A stretch of DNA of 64,000 nt from Lentibacter algarum. Its GTDB lineage: Bacteria; Pseudomonadota; Alphaproteobacteria; Rhodobacterales; Rhodobacteraceae. The notes under the pieces are model-generated. The model was not told the DNA's origin, searched no databases, and saw only the letters and a list, made by a program, of their open reading frames with translations. Of the stretch, positions 1 to 7,956 are shown in pieces. The translations under genes and the position numbers were made by a program. Position 1 is the first letter of the stretch; every line of letters begins with the position of its first letter. The stretch is from contig NZ_JAHKQI010000006.1 of the NCBI RefSeq assembly GCF_018860975.1, positions 62,001 through 126,000 of the forward strand. The letters are read 5' to 3'.

Positions 1-852
1 TTGTCGCCCGAGCCCGCTGCGATACGGGCGCTGCTGCTGTTTGACACTGTCAGCTCGCTTATTCGCTTTCGCCGCCCGTTTTACAACCTGCGCAAGCACG
101 CCAGCTTTGCCGAGTTCGGCACGCACGCCAGCGTCAACTCGAACGTCTCAGTGCGTATCGTTTTGCATGCACTCGCGTGGCACGAACGCCGCTCGCTTTT
201 CAGGCCCCAACTTTGGAACCCCAAACCCGAAGACCGATCCGAAAAGGCACCGGACGGCGAGCCGCTTTACTACGGCAACAACTTTCGAGTGCCGGCTCGC
301 GAACGCATTCAACAGGTGCGTCAACGCTGGTTCTCGGGGTTTCATTCCGATGTTGGCGGCTCGCCCCCCGAAGACCAAAGCGGGCTGGGAAAAATCTCGT
401 TGCTGTGGATGCTGGATGCCTTGAGCGACGCAGAGAAAGCCGCCGATGCGCAAGACAATGCGGCCCGAAAGAAAGCCCGAAAAGGCCCGCTTCCGGGGCG
501 CCGTCAGTATGGATTGAAGCTGAAAACCGGAGCGCGTAAAAGCTACCTTGAAGGCCAGGACCCTGACAAGAAAACGCCGGGTGGCTTGCCCTACGTTGGC
601 CCGGACGCTGAGGCTCCTTTGCATGATTCCCACAAGCATGGCGCGCTCGCTTGGCTTTGGGTCGTGCTCGAGTTTTTCCCCAAATCGCTGCGCCGCCGTG
701 AAACGGGGCCGGTAAAGTGGTATCGTCGTGGCTGGCTTATTGCGTGGTATTTGCCCCTGTTTGAGCCGCGTCAGGCCCACCCCGAGCAAGAGGTTGATCC
801 GAGCTTGAGAACGCGGTTATCGCAAGACCGCGATCACCAAACGCCTAGATGA
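1..852 (+). CDS. DUF2235 (Tle1-like alpha/beta hydrolase) protein, 3' part, cut by window edge
   Basis: The reading frame is open at the first base, so the true start lies to the left and the first codon here is not a start. About 283 residues remain. They carry LLLFDTVSS near residue 12, a HALAWHERRSLFRP block near 56 and WFSGFHSDVGG near 108. This is the order seen in DUF2235 proteins, the family that includes type VI secretion phospholipases of the Tle1 type. The catalytic Ser elbow (GxSxG) would be in the missing N-terminal part. The C-terminal region has a short hydrophobic stretch (ALAWLWVVLEFF). No VgrG, PAAR or immunity gene is visible, so an effector role cannot be claimed. Its 3' end overlaps moeA convergently by 8 bp. 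Confidence 0.7.
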   Translation: MSPEPAAIRALLLFDTVSSLIRFRRPFYNLRKHASFAEFGTHASVNSNVSVRIVLHALAWHERRSLFRPQLWNPKPEDRSEKAPDGEPLYYGNNFRVPARERIQQVRQRWFSGFHSDVGGSPPEDQSGLGKISLLWMLDALSDAEKAADAQDNAARKKARKGPLPGRRQYGLKLKTGARKSYLEGQDPDKKTPGGLPYVGPDAEAPLHDSHKHGALAWLWVVLEFFPKSLRRRETGPVKWYRRGWLIAWYLPLFEPRQAHPEQEVDPSLRTRLSQDRDHQTPR

Positions 853-2095
853 ATGAACTGAACGGCAGAAAGGTCACGGCGTCGCCCTCAGCAATGTCCG
901 CGGCTTCGTCAGGTAAAACAACAAGCCCCTCAGCCCAGCTTAACCCGCTGATCCTGCCGGAGCCTTCCGAGGCAAAAACTTCAACCCTTCCCTGACGCAT
1001 ACGTGCGCGCAAATACTCGCGCCGTCCGGCCTTTTTGCGTTTGGAAAACCCCGCAGGAACCGAAAACCCCTGCGGCTCAAGCCAGCCATTGCCCGCCAAC
1101 TTTCCGAGCGCAGGACGGGCGAAAACCAGCAGGCAAACCAGCGCAGCAACAGGGTTGCCGGGCAAGCCGAACACTGGCGTTCCGTTCCAAACCCCGAGCG
1201 CCAAGGGCCTTCCGGGCTTGATCGCAATGCGCCATTCGTTGAGCGACCCTGTGTCTCTGAGCAGTGCCGAGACATGATCCTCATCCCCCGCCGAAGCGCC
1301 GCCCGAGGTGATGATCACATCAACTTCCGCGCTGTTCAGCCGCGCCCTCAAAACCTCACGATCGTCGCGCACCAATCCAAGGTTGACGGCGTCAAAACCC
1401 ATCTGTTCAAGCAAGCTCAACAGCATCACCCGATTGGCATCAAAAATCTGCCCGTCTTGCGCTGCTTGCCCCGGCTCGACGATCTCGTCACCCGTCGAAA
1501 GAACACCGACTTTCAGGCGTTCATAAACGGGCAAAACCCCGTGTCCGACTGCCGCCGCCAGAGCAAGATCAGCCGCGCCCAACCGCTTGCCTGCTTGCAA
1601 GCATATGTCGCCCTTCACCACGTCCTCGCCCGCTTTGCGGGTGTTGGCGTTTGGCTTCACTCCGGCGCGAAAGGCAACGGCCTGCTGCGAAGCATTCACG
1701 TCCTCCTCCAAGATCACCGTATCAACGCCATCAGGCAAGGCCGCGCCGGTCAAAATGCGGATCGCGTGGCCCTCGGGAACGCGCCCTTCAAAGCGCAAAC
1801 CGGCGGCTGCACGGCCCTTAACCAAAGGCAACAACTGGTCGCCCTCGCCAAGCGCAGCAAAGGCAAACCCATAGCCATCAACGGCCGAGTTAGGCAGCGG
1901 GGGATTCGAGCGCAGAGCTTTGATATCACTTGCCAAAACTCGCCCGACAGCCACACTCAAAGCCACGTTCTCAACGGCTTTTACGGGATGCAACCGCGCG
2001 TCAAGTTCTGCGAGGGCCACATCAACAGGCGTCCAGTCAACTCCGGCTGGCAGAGCAAAACAGTCGTCTCGCAAGGGCGGCGGTTTGAGGCTCAT
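845..2095 (-). CDS. moeA: Molybdopterin molybdenumtransferase MoeA
   Basis: MoeA inserts molybdate into adenylylated molybdopterin in the cytoplasm, completing the molybdenum cofactor. The 416-residue length fits the family. Visible motifs are LSTGDEIVEPG, the TSGGASAGDEDH molybdopterin-binding loop and KPGRPLALG, followed by the C-terminal MoeA domain IV. It is the last gene of a minus-strand run fdhD, YcxB-like, mobA, mobB, moeA in which each stop overlaps the next start by 4 bp, so the genes are probably translationally coupled. Confidence 0.95.
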   Translation of the reverse strand: MSLKPPPLRDDCFALPAGVDWTPVDVALAELDARLHPVKAVENVALSVAVGRVLASDIKALRSNPPLPNSAVDGYGFAFAALGEGDQLLPLVKGRAAAGLRFEGRVPEGHAIRILTGAALPDGVDTVILEEDVNASQQAVAFRAGVKPNANTRKAGEDVVKGDICLQAGKRLGAADLALAAAVGHGVLPVYERLKVGVLSTGDEIVEPGQAAQDGQIFDANRVMLLSLLEQMGFDAVNLGLVRDDREVLRARLNSAEVDVIITSGGASAGDEDHVSALLRDTGSLNEWRIAIKPGRPLALGVWNGTPVFGLPGNPVAALVCLLVFARPALGKLAGNGWLEPQGFSVPAGFSKRKKAGRREYLRARMRQGRVEVFASEGSGRISGLSWAEGLVVLPDEAADIAEGDAVTFLPFSSFI

Positions 2096-2583
2096 AGCCC
2101 CACCTGCGCCAAGACAAAATCAGCAATTTCAACAGTGTTATCGAGGTCAAAAACCGGCAGATCAAGCTCAAGCGGCACGTCACTCGCCACTGCTTGGATG
2201 GTGTTGTCTTCCGGCGCGATCAGCGGATTTTTTGTGGCCGCTCGATGCGCTTCAATCTTGGCATGCCCGTCGCGCTTGTAGCCTTCGACCAGCACCAGAT
2301 CGACGGGTGAAAGCCGCGTTAACAAGGCCGCAAGGCTCGGCTCGTCAGCACCACGCATTTCCTGCATCAAAGCCACGCGGTTGCGCGAGGCCAACAACAC
2401 TTCGCTGGCACCCGCCTCGCGGTGTCGGTAGCTGTCTTTGCCCGCGTGATCGACATCAAAACTGTGGTGCGCGTGCTTCACCGTCGACACCGTAAAGCCG
2501 CGCGCCGTGATCTCGCTGACCAGCCGTTCCATCAACCCGGTTTTGCCCGCATTCTTCCAGCCGACGACACCAAAAATCTTCAC
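2092..2583 (-). CDS. mobB: Molybdopterin-guanine dinucleotide biosynthesis protein B
   Basis: MobB is a small P-loop GTPase that assists MobA in attaching GMP to molybdopterin. The Walker A loop is GWKNAGKTGL at residues 8-17, and the family motifs around VLVEGYKRDGHAKIE are present. The length of 163 residues is normal. It overlaps mobA upstream and moeA downstream by 4 bp each. Confidence 0.93.
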   Translation of the reverse strand: MKIFGVVGWKNAGKTGLMERLVSEITARGFTVSTVKHAHHSFDVDHAGKDSYRHREAGASEVLLASRNRVALMQEMRGADEPSLAALLTRLSPVDLVLVEGYKRDGHAKIEAHRAATKNPLIAPEDNTIQAVASDVPLELDLPVFDLDNTVEIADFVLAQVGL

Positions 2584-3170
2584 AACATCGCCTCCGCTTT
2601 AGCCAGATCTTCCGGCGTGTTGACGTTGAAAAACGGCGCGCCTTCATCTGCAAATTCTGCCAGCCTGCCGCCGTGTTTGTCTGTCCAGAGAACAACCTTA
2701 CGCAAGCCGCCTTCAAGCTCGGCGCGCAGGTCGTCACGCAGCGCGACAGGCCACAATCCAAATGTCGGCTGCCGCCCGTCAGGCGTAGCCGCAAGAACCA
2801 GCGGGTGCTGCATTCCGTCAGCCTTGGCAACCAACCGCCGCACCAGATCAAGCGGGAAAAACGGCGTATCGCCTGCCGCTGTCACGATGCTTTCAAAACC
2901 CTGAGCAGCGGCCCAGTCAAGTCCGGCCAACACCCCCGCCAGAGGGCCGGCAAAGCCGTCAACGCTGTCAGCTACAACTGGCAGGCCCGTGTGCGCAAAG
3001 CGTGACGCGTCCCCGTTGGCGTTTAAGGCCAGCGCTGCAACCTGTGGCTTGAGGCGCGCAACAACCCGCTGCAAAAGCGTCACCCCGCCGAGTTTTAGCA
3101 AGGCCTTGTCGCCGCCGCCCATCCGCGTGGCGCGCCCACCTGCAAGGATCACACCTGCTGGCTGTTTCAT
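2580..3170 (-). CDS. mobA: Molybdenum cofactor guanylyltransferase MobA
   Basis: MobA transfers GMP from GTP to molybdopterin to form the guanine dinucleotide cofactor used by DMSO-reductase-family enzymes such as formate dehydrogenase. The N-terminus has the nucleotidyltransferase signature ILAGGRATRMGGGDKALL, and TAAGDTPFF carries the metal-binding Asp. The C-terminus has NVNTPEDLAKAE. At 196 residues it is full length. Its place between fdhD and mobB suggests the operon serves formate dehydrogenase maturation. Confidence 0.94.
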   Translation of the reverse strand: MKQPAGVILAGGRATRMGGGDKALLKLGGVTLLQRVVARLKPQVAALALNANGDASRFAHTGLPVVADSVDGFAGPLAGVLAGLDWAAAQGFESIVTAAGDTPFFPLDLVRRLVAKADGMQHPLVLAATPDGRQPTFGLWPVALRDDLRAELEGGLRKVVLWTDKHGGRLAEFADEGAPFFNVNTPEDLAKAEAML

Positions 3171-3673
3171 GCTGTTCTCCAGCTTTCCAGTTGTTCCACG
3201 AAGCTCGCCTGCGTCACGCCCTCAGGCAGGGCCGCATCCGGCACAATCAGCCGCGCGGTTGGCAGCTCGATCAGGCTCGCGCCGTCGATGCCACGCACAG
3301 CCCGCACAAAACCCCAGTCGATCTCGCTTCTGATCATCGGGCGGCTGGCTTTGATGCCATCGGGCCCAACTGTCATTTCCTGTGTGCCGCCGGTTTCGTT
3401 GTAGGCCTTATGATGCTTCACCAAGCGCCCGTGCTGACGCCACCACACGACCAGCACCATCCCCGCACCGAACACCGCTGCAAAGCACATCGCAACCAAG
3501 GCATCGGGCGCAAACAGCGCGCGGTTAAAGCAAAAGATCGAAGCCGGAAACAACACCATCGCTGCAATGTTATAGAGCGCGCGCCTGTCCTTTGAAACAG
3601 GCCCGTCAAGCGGCGTTGTCACGGCGCGTTGGTAGAGTTCCGGGTCGATTTCAAATCGCAGATCATAGCTCAT
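3167..3673 (-). CDS. YcxB-like membrane protein of unknown function
   Basis: The protein has 168 residues. An N-terminal cytosolic stretch is followed by two closely spaced hydrophobic segments (about residues 35-75) and a C-terminal beta-rich PH-like part with the pattern MTVGPDGIKASRPMIRSEIDW, as in YcxB-like proteins. No catalytic motif is visible. It sits inside the molybdenum cofactor operon, overlapping fdhD and mobA by 4 bp each, so it is co-transcribed with them. A link to cofactor biosynthesis is not shown by the sequence. Confidence 0.7.
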   Translation of the reverse strand: MSYDLRFEIDPELYQRAVTTPLDGPVSKDRRALYNIAAMVLFPASIFCFNRALFAPDALVAMCFAAVFGAGMVLVVWWRQHGRLVKHHKAYNETGGTQEMTVGPDGIKASRPMIRSEIDWGFVRAVRGIDGASLIELPTARLIVPDAALPEGVTQASFVEQLESWRTA

Positions 3674-4503
3674 GGTGTCTCATCCCATATCAGTCGTTCT
3701 TCGCCGCTCAAGCACATAAACCGCTGCCCGCGCATCCGGCCGATTAGCGTCAAGCCGACTTGCTGCGCGATCTCGACGCCCCAAGCCGTAAACCCCGAGC
3801 GCGACACCAGTGCAGGTATGCCCATAAGCGCGCATTTGATCACCATCTCGCTGGTCAAACGGCCGGTTGTATAAAGCAACTTGCCCTCGGCACCCGCGCC
3901 TTGCGAGAGCATCCAGCCAGCGACTTTATCAACCGCATTATGGCGGCCCACATCTTCCATGTAGACCAGCGGCCGCGCGCCTTCACAAAGCACTGTGCCA
4001 TGAATGGCCCCCGCACTCAGGTAGATCGAGGGTGTCTGGTTGATTTTGTGGGAGAGCGCGTAAATGTCAGAAACGCTGATGTTGCTCGCAGGAAGCGTTA
4101 GCCCCTCAAGCCCTTCCATCATGTCGCCAAACACCGTGCCAACCGCACAGCCGGAGGTGCGGGTTTTTTTTTCAAGTTTGCCTTCAAACTCGGTCACTTG
4201 TTTGGTGCGCACGACAACGGCCTCGGACTCTTCGTCATAGTCCACGCCCAACAATGTGTCGGCATCCGTCAGCATACCCTGGTTGCGCAGAAAGCCGAGT
4301 GCCAGATATTCGGGGTAGTCGCCAATCGTCATCGCGGTAACAATCTCGCTGGCGTTAAGGAATATCGTCAATGGCCGCTCTTCGACCACGTTTATGTCAA
4401 CCAGAGCGCCGGTCTGATCGCGGCCCTGCACAACGCGGCTCAGTCCGCGGGCCTCGGGGTTGGGCGCAAGAATGTAGCTCATGTCGTTTGTGCTTGCGCT
4501 CAT
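3670..4503 (-). CDS. fdhD: Formate dehydrogenase accessory sulfurtransferase FdhD
   Basis: FdhD passes sulfur from a cysteine desulfurase to the molybdenum cofactor of formate dehydrogenase. I chose the ATG at 4503 (MSASTNDMSYIL) because GAGGGA lies five bases upstream of it. An in-frame ATG at 4533 has the same kind of sequence directly abutting it and is less likely. The C-terminal half has the family blocks EDVGRHNAVDKVAGW and YTTGRLTSEMV. The usual CxxC pair is altered: the loop reads SGCAVGTVFG, keeping the first Cys but having Gly at the second. No formate dehydrogenase gene is in the window. Confidence 0.92.
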   Translation of the reverse strand: MSASTNDMSYILAPNPEARGLSRVVQGRDQTGALVDINVVEERPLTIFLNASEIVTAMTIGDYPEYLALGFLRNQGMLTDADTLLGVDYDEESEAVVVRTKQVTEFEGKLEKKTRTSGCAVGTVFGDMMEGLEGLTLPASNISVSDIYALSHKINQTPSIYLSAGAIHGTVLCEGARPLVYMEDVGRHNAVDKVAGWMLSQGAGAEGKLLYTTGRLTSEMVIKCALMGIPALVSRSGFTAWGVEIAQQVGLTLIGRMRGQRFMCLSGEERLIWDETP

Positions 4504-4555
4504 TTGTCCCTCGCCTAAACCTGTGGTCAACATTCCCTCAACCTAAGGTCAAACC

Positions 4556-5272
4556 GTGGCTTCAACCAGTTCAAAAACGCCGTATTGGCAAGGCGTGAGC
4601 GACGCGCTGCCTTTTGTGCTTGTGGTGACACCCTTTGCGCTGGTGTTTGGCGTGATCGCGACAGAAGCCGGCCTCAACATTACCGAGGCCTTTCTGTTTT
4701 CGATCACAACCAATGCCGGAGCCGCACAGCTCACGTCTTTGCAGCTCTTACAGGAGAACACTCCCGCGGTAATCGCGCTGGTTTCGGGCCTGGCTGTAAA
4801 CCTGCGGATGGCTATGTATTCGGCGTCACTGACGCCACACCTGGGTGCCGCGCCGCTCTGGAAACGTGCGTTGATCGCCTATCTTCTGGTTGATCAAAGC
4901 TATGCCCTTTCGCATGCCAAATTTGAAGAGCGCAACGACTGGTCGCTGCAACAGAAAACCAGCTACTATTTTGGCTCTTGCACGCCGGTTGTGCCGCTTT
5001 GGTCGCTTATGACACTGGTCGGCGCATTTCTCGGAGAGAGCATCCCTCCGAGCATGGCGCTCGACTTTGCTGTGCCTATCGCCTTCCTTGCGATCACAGC
5101 ACCGATGATGCGCACCGCGCCACATATGCTGGCGGCGCTGGTGGCGATATCGGCCTCGCTGCTGCTGGTTTGGGTGCCCTATAGCCTTGGTGTTATCATT
5201 GCCGGAGCGCTGGCGATGATCGTTGGTGCACAAGCTGAACTATGGTTGTCAAAACGGGGGTTGGCCAAATGA
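4556..5272 (+). CDS. azlC: AzlC family branched-chain amino acid exporter, large subunit
   Basis: AzlC with AzlD forms an inner-membrane exporter of branched-chain amino acids or analogues. The 238-residue product has several hydrophobic segments and the N-terminal pattern PFVLVVTPFALVFGV, then AGAAQL. The start is a GTG with AAGG eight bases upstream. It is divergent from fdhD with about 50 bp between the starts, so both promoters lie in or next to that gap. Its stop overlaps azlD as ATGA. Confidence 0.88.
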   Translation: MASTSSKTPYWQGVSDALPFVLVVTPFALVFGVIATEAGLNITEAFLFSITTNAGAAQLTSLQLLQENTPAVIALVSGLAVNLRMAMYSASLTPHLGAAPLWKRALIAYLLVDQSYALSHAKFEERNDWSLQQKTSYYFGSCTPVVPLWSLMTLVGAFLGESIPPSMALDFAVPIAFLAITAPMMRTAPHMLAALVAISASLLLVWVPYSLGVIIAGALAMIVGAQAELWLSKRGLAK

Positions 5273-5595
5273 TAGAACGTCCTGAGCTCTGGTTTGTAAT
5301 GGCAGCCCTCGCTGTCGGAAGTTTCACGCTGCGGTTTTTGTTTGTCGGGCTGATCGGCGACAGGCCACTGCCCGCATGGCTGCTAAGGCACCTGCGATAT
5401 ACCGCCGTGGCCGTGCTACCGGCGCTGATCGCGCCTATGGTGGTGTGGCCCGCAGCAACGGGGGGCACGCTTGACTTGCCGCGCTTTCTTGCAGCGGCTG
5501 TCACATTGGCGGCGGGGCTTTACTGGCGCAATGTGCTGGCCGCAATAACGCTCGGTGCGGGAACCCTCTATCTGGGCCTCTACCTGCTCGCTTAA
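5269..5595 (+). CDS. azlD: AzlD domain small subunit of branched-chain amino acid exporter
   Basis: This is a small (108 residue) integral membrane protein with the AzlD pattern RPELWFVMAALAVGSFTLR, LRYTAVAVLPAL and a C-terminal hydrophobic stretch. The ATG at 5269 overlaps the azlC stop as ATGA, which fixes this start over an in-frame GTG/ATG further upstream. It partners AzlC in the inner membrane. Confidence 0.86.
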   Translation: MIERPELWFVMAALAVGSFTLRFLFVGLIGDRPLPAWLLRHLRYTAVAVLPALIAPMVVWPAATGGTLDLPRFLAAAVTLAAGLYWRNVLAAITLGAGTLYLGLYLLA

Positions 5596-5597
5596 GC

Positions 5598-6224
5598 CTA
5601 GTTCAAAGTGCCGGTGGTCGGGTCATAGTCGCGCAGCACATGCGAGTTGTCGTCGCTGTCATCTTCACGCAACGTGCGGCTTGTGACACCGGGGATCTTT
5701 CCGAAAGCCGCAGACAGCTTGTTAGGATACATCTGCTGTGGAATGCTGCCAAATCCCGGCAGTTGCCGCAGAATTCCGGCAGTTGAATGCGCGCAAAATG
5801 CGTTGCCGACGGCTCCATTTGCCATCGCCAGTTGCAGCGCCTTTTCAGCGGTCGCGGCGGGCACTTCAACCTCTTGCACAATCACATAAAACGTCTCGCG
5901 AGCGTGATAGCGCGTGTAAAAGTCAACCATCCGCGGGTTGGCGCCAAACAACACATCGTTGCGCTCGGGAATTGTCTCATGAGCAAAACTGCCCGACGGA
6001 TCCCAGATCACGCGTTGTGAGGCGTTGATCATCATCGAGGTATGCGCCCCTGCGCCGGAGCGCACATTCACCATTGTGAACAGTGTCAGCTTGGGGGGGC
6101 CGTTGTGACGGTAGGTCACGCGCTCGATGTCGGCGTCAGGGGCCCAAACCGGATCGGCCGCACAGCCAGACAGAAATACGGCAAAACTGAGCCCCACCAA
6201 GAGCTTGATCAATCTGATACTCAT
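5598..6224 (-). CDS. Lipoprotein with possible permuted papain-like (NlpC/P60-type) fold
   Basis: The N-terminus is a lipoprotein signal peptide: MSIRLIKLLVGLSFAVFLSGC, with lipobox LSGC and the modified Cys at residue 21. The mature part contains GAGAHTSMMIN (about residues 57-67), a WDPSGSFAHE segment and NAFCAHSTAGIL (about 142-153). His on a strand followed by Cys at the start of a later helix is the layout of circularly permuted NlpC/P60-like proteins such as YiiX. Catalysis is therefore possible but is inferred only from this pattern. It ends two bases from azlD and follows the CoxIV gene by 24 bp. Confidence 0.55.
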   Translation of the reverse strand: MSIRLIKLLVGLSFAVFLSGCAADPVWAPDADIERVTYRHNGPPKLTLFTMVNVRSGAGAHTSMMINASQRVIWDPSGSFAHETIPERNDVLFGANPRMVDFYTRYHARETFYVIVQEVEVPAATAEKALQLAMANGAVGNAFCAHSTAGILRQLPGFGSIPQQMYPNKLSAAFGKIPGVTSRTLREDDSDDNSHVLRDYDPTTGTLN

Positions 6225-6248
6225 TTGGATGCCCCCAAGCTTCCGGAT

Positions 6249-6383
6249 TTAACCGCCCAAGATGGCAATAACAACAAGCGCCACAATGATAACAATCGTG
6301 GAGCGTGTCATGAATTTGATGAAACCGTCAAAGGTTTGTTCCTGAACTTTGATGTCCATCTCGCCGTGCTTGTGGTCGCTCAT
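6249..6383 (-). CDS. aa3-type cytochrome c oxidase subunit IV (44 aa)
   Basis: This short gene encodes 44 residues: a polar N-terminus MSDHKHGEMDIKVQEQTF, then one transmembrane helix STIVIIVALVVIAILGG. This matches the small subunit IV of alphaproteobacterial aa3 cytochrome c oxidases described from Paracoccus. AGGAGAGA stands six bases before the ATG and supports translation. The other oxidase subunits are not in the window, which is usual because this subunit is often encoded away from ctaC-ctaD-ctaE. Confidence 0.88.
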   Translation of the reverse strand: MSDHKHGEMDIKVQEQTFDGFIKFMTRSTIVIIVALVVIAILGG

Positions 6384-6460
6384 TGCGTCTCTCCTAAAAT
6401 GTGTTGGCCGTGAGATAGCGGATTCTCACGGCGCTGTCACTAGAACCGGCGTGTTAGCCG

Positions 6461-6907
6461 CTATTCTTTTTCGAGCGCCTGCGCGAGACGAAAGCCAATG
6501 CGCGTCGGTTCGGCCTCTTCCACAGCCTTGGGCAAAGCTCTGAGCATCACGTTGAGCTGGCTCACATGCTGCACCAACTGGGTTTTGGAACCAGTCGGGT
6601 CACTTCCATAAAAGGTGATCACGTCAGGGTCAAAAAAGCCCATCCCTTCGATGCGCAGCACACCCGCGTCACCGCCGGTAAAGCCCATCGCAACTTCGTG
6701 CTCGTTGTCTAACTGTTCCTCAAAGTTCTGGATGTAGAGAATCAACCGCTCGTAGGCCCATTCAGCAGGGCTTTTCTGGGCGACAGGCTTGTCATTCAGG
6801 GCCTTGGGCAGGTCTTTCTTGCCGTCTTCTCTCTGAAGTGACTCATAGCGTTTGGGCAGGGTTTCTGCCTCAAGTGCTTCTGCCGATGTGGCAATTTTTT
6901 CGTCCAT
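6461..6907 (-). CDS. Conserved hypothetical protein (possibly DUF6173)
   Basis: The product has 148 residues if started at the ATG at 6907, which has AGGGTGA upstream and follows the metallo-beta-lactamase stop by two bases. An in-frame start 27 bases further upstream is less likely. The N-terminal third is polar. The second half is the conserved-looking core, with SPAEWAYERLILYIQNFE followed by a stretch containing GFTGGDAG and MGFFDPDVITFYG. I see no signal peptide, membrane helix or catalytic motif. The pattern reminds me of DUF6173, without certainty. Confidence 0.65.
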   Translation of the reverse strand: MDEKIATSAEALEAETLPKRYESLQREDGKKDLPKALNDKPVAQKSPAEWAYERLILYIQNFEEQLDNEHEVAMGFTGGDAGVLRIEGMGFFDPDVITFYGSDPTGSKTQLVQHVSQLNVMLRALPKAVEEAEPTRIGFRLAQALEKE

Positions 6908-6909
6908 AC

Positions 6910-7956
6910 TCACCCTTTCGCGCGCCAAAGCCATGCGCCGTCTTCGCGCGCTTCACGCACGGCTCGGCCTTCTGTGAGCAAATGATTAAGGTGTGCGACA
7001 GCTTCCACAAGGGCCATTCCGTAGATGCCCTCATCAATTTTTCGTTTGAACAGGGGTGCAAAGCACTCGGCGGCGGTTTTGGGCTCGCTGAGGTGCTCGA
7101 CGAGCCGCTCAAGGCAGTGCTCGTGGTTTTCGCGCAGTTGGCGCATTCGGTGCGGCAGGCCGACAAAGGGGCGCTTATGGCCTGAGAGCACAATGTGCTC
7201 GGGTCTGGCGATCGCTTCGAACTTCTCGCAGGAGGCGATCCACTCGCCCAAAGGGTCAGCCTCGGGCTCGGTCGCATAGACACCGATGTTGGGGCTGATC
7301 GACGAGATGATCTGATCCCCTGCGACGACAAAATCGTCATCGCGGCTCCAGAATGTCAGGTGCTCGGGCGCGTGCCCATTGCCTTCAAGCACGTCCCAAC
7401 TGCGCCCGCCCATCTCCAGCACATCGCCCTCTTTGAGGCGGGTGTAACCAACCGGCAAATCATGGCAGGCATCCGCAAAATTGTAGGGCCGCTCTACCCT
7501 GCGCTTCTCAAGCAGGTCTTTGTCCATACCCGCTTGTGTCCAGAATTTGTGCGACTGCGCGGTCATTTCCTTCTCGACATCCAAAATCAACATCCGCGAC
7601 ATCAGCCAAGCGGTGCGCGAGCTCCAAAGCGCGGCGCCGCGCTCAACGAACCAGCCAGCCATGCCAACGTGATCAGGGTGATGATGAGTCAGTAAAACGC
7701 GGCCAACAGGCTTGCCTTTAAGGGCGCCCTCAAGCAGCGCTTCCCAAAGTTTCACGCCGTGTTTTGACTTGAAGCCGGTATCAACAATCGTCCAGCTGTC
7801 GCCTTCGTCAAAGGCGTAAACATTAACATGATCAAGCGCCATCGGCAGCGGCAGCCTGATCCAGAGGATGCCCTCGGCAATCTGCTGGTATCCACCCGGT
7901 TCGGGCGTGTCCGGCCAGGGAAAATCAAGTCCGGTAGGTGCATAAGGTGCGTTCAT
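6910..7956 (-). CDS. Metallo-beta-lactamase fold hydrolase
   Basis: This 348-residue cytoplasmic hydrolase has the metal-binding motif THHHPDHVG near residue 90, a VDTGFKSKHG strand and GNGHAPEHL carrying a further His ligand. The C-terminal third has a helical domain as in MBL proteins annotated hydroxyacylglutathione-hydrolase-like or LACTB2-like. It overlaps the acyl-CoA dehydrogenase stop by one base, so the two are probably co-transcribed. A thioester substrate related to that dehydrogenase is a reasonable guess, but nothing in the sequence fixes it. Confidence 0.85.
   Translation of the reverse strand: MNAPYAPTGLDFPWPDTPEPGGYQQIAEGILWIRLPLPMALDHVNVYAFDEGDSWTIVDTGFKSKHGVKLWEALLEGALKGKPVGRVLLTHHHPDHVGMAGWFVERGAALWSSRTAWLMSRMLILDVEKEMTAQSHKFWTQAGMDKDLLEKRRVERPYNFADACHDLPVGYTRLKEGDVLEMGGRSWDVLEGNGHAPEHLTFWSRDDDFVVAGDQIISSISPNIGVYATEPEADPLGEWIASCEKFEAIARPEHIVLSGHKRPFVGLPHRMRQLRENHEHCLERLVEHLSEPKTAAECFAPLFKRKIDEGIYGMALVEAVAHLNHLLTEGRAVREAREDGAWLWRAKG

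Noticed and set aside
1274-2281. 335-codon open frame opposite moeA and mobB
   Set aside because: It crosses two well-supported minus-strand genes and has no recognisable domain.
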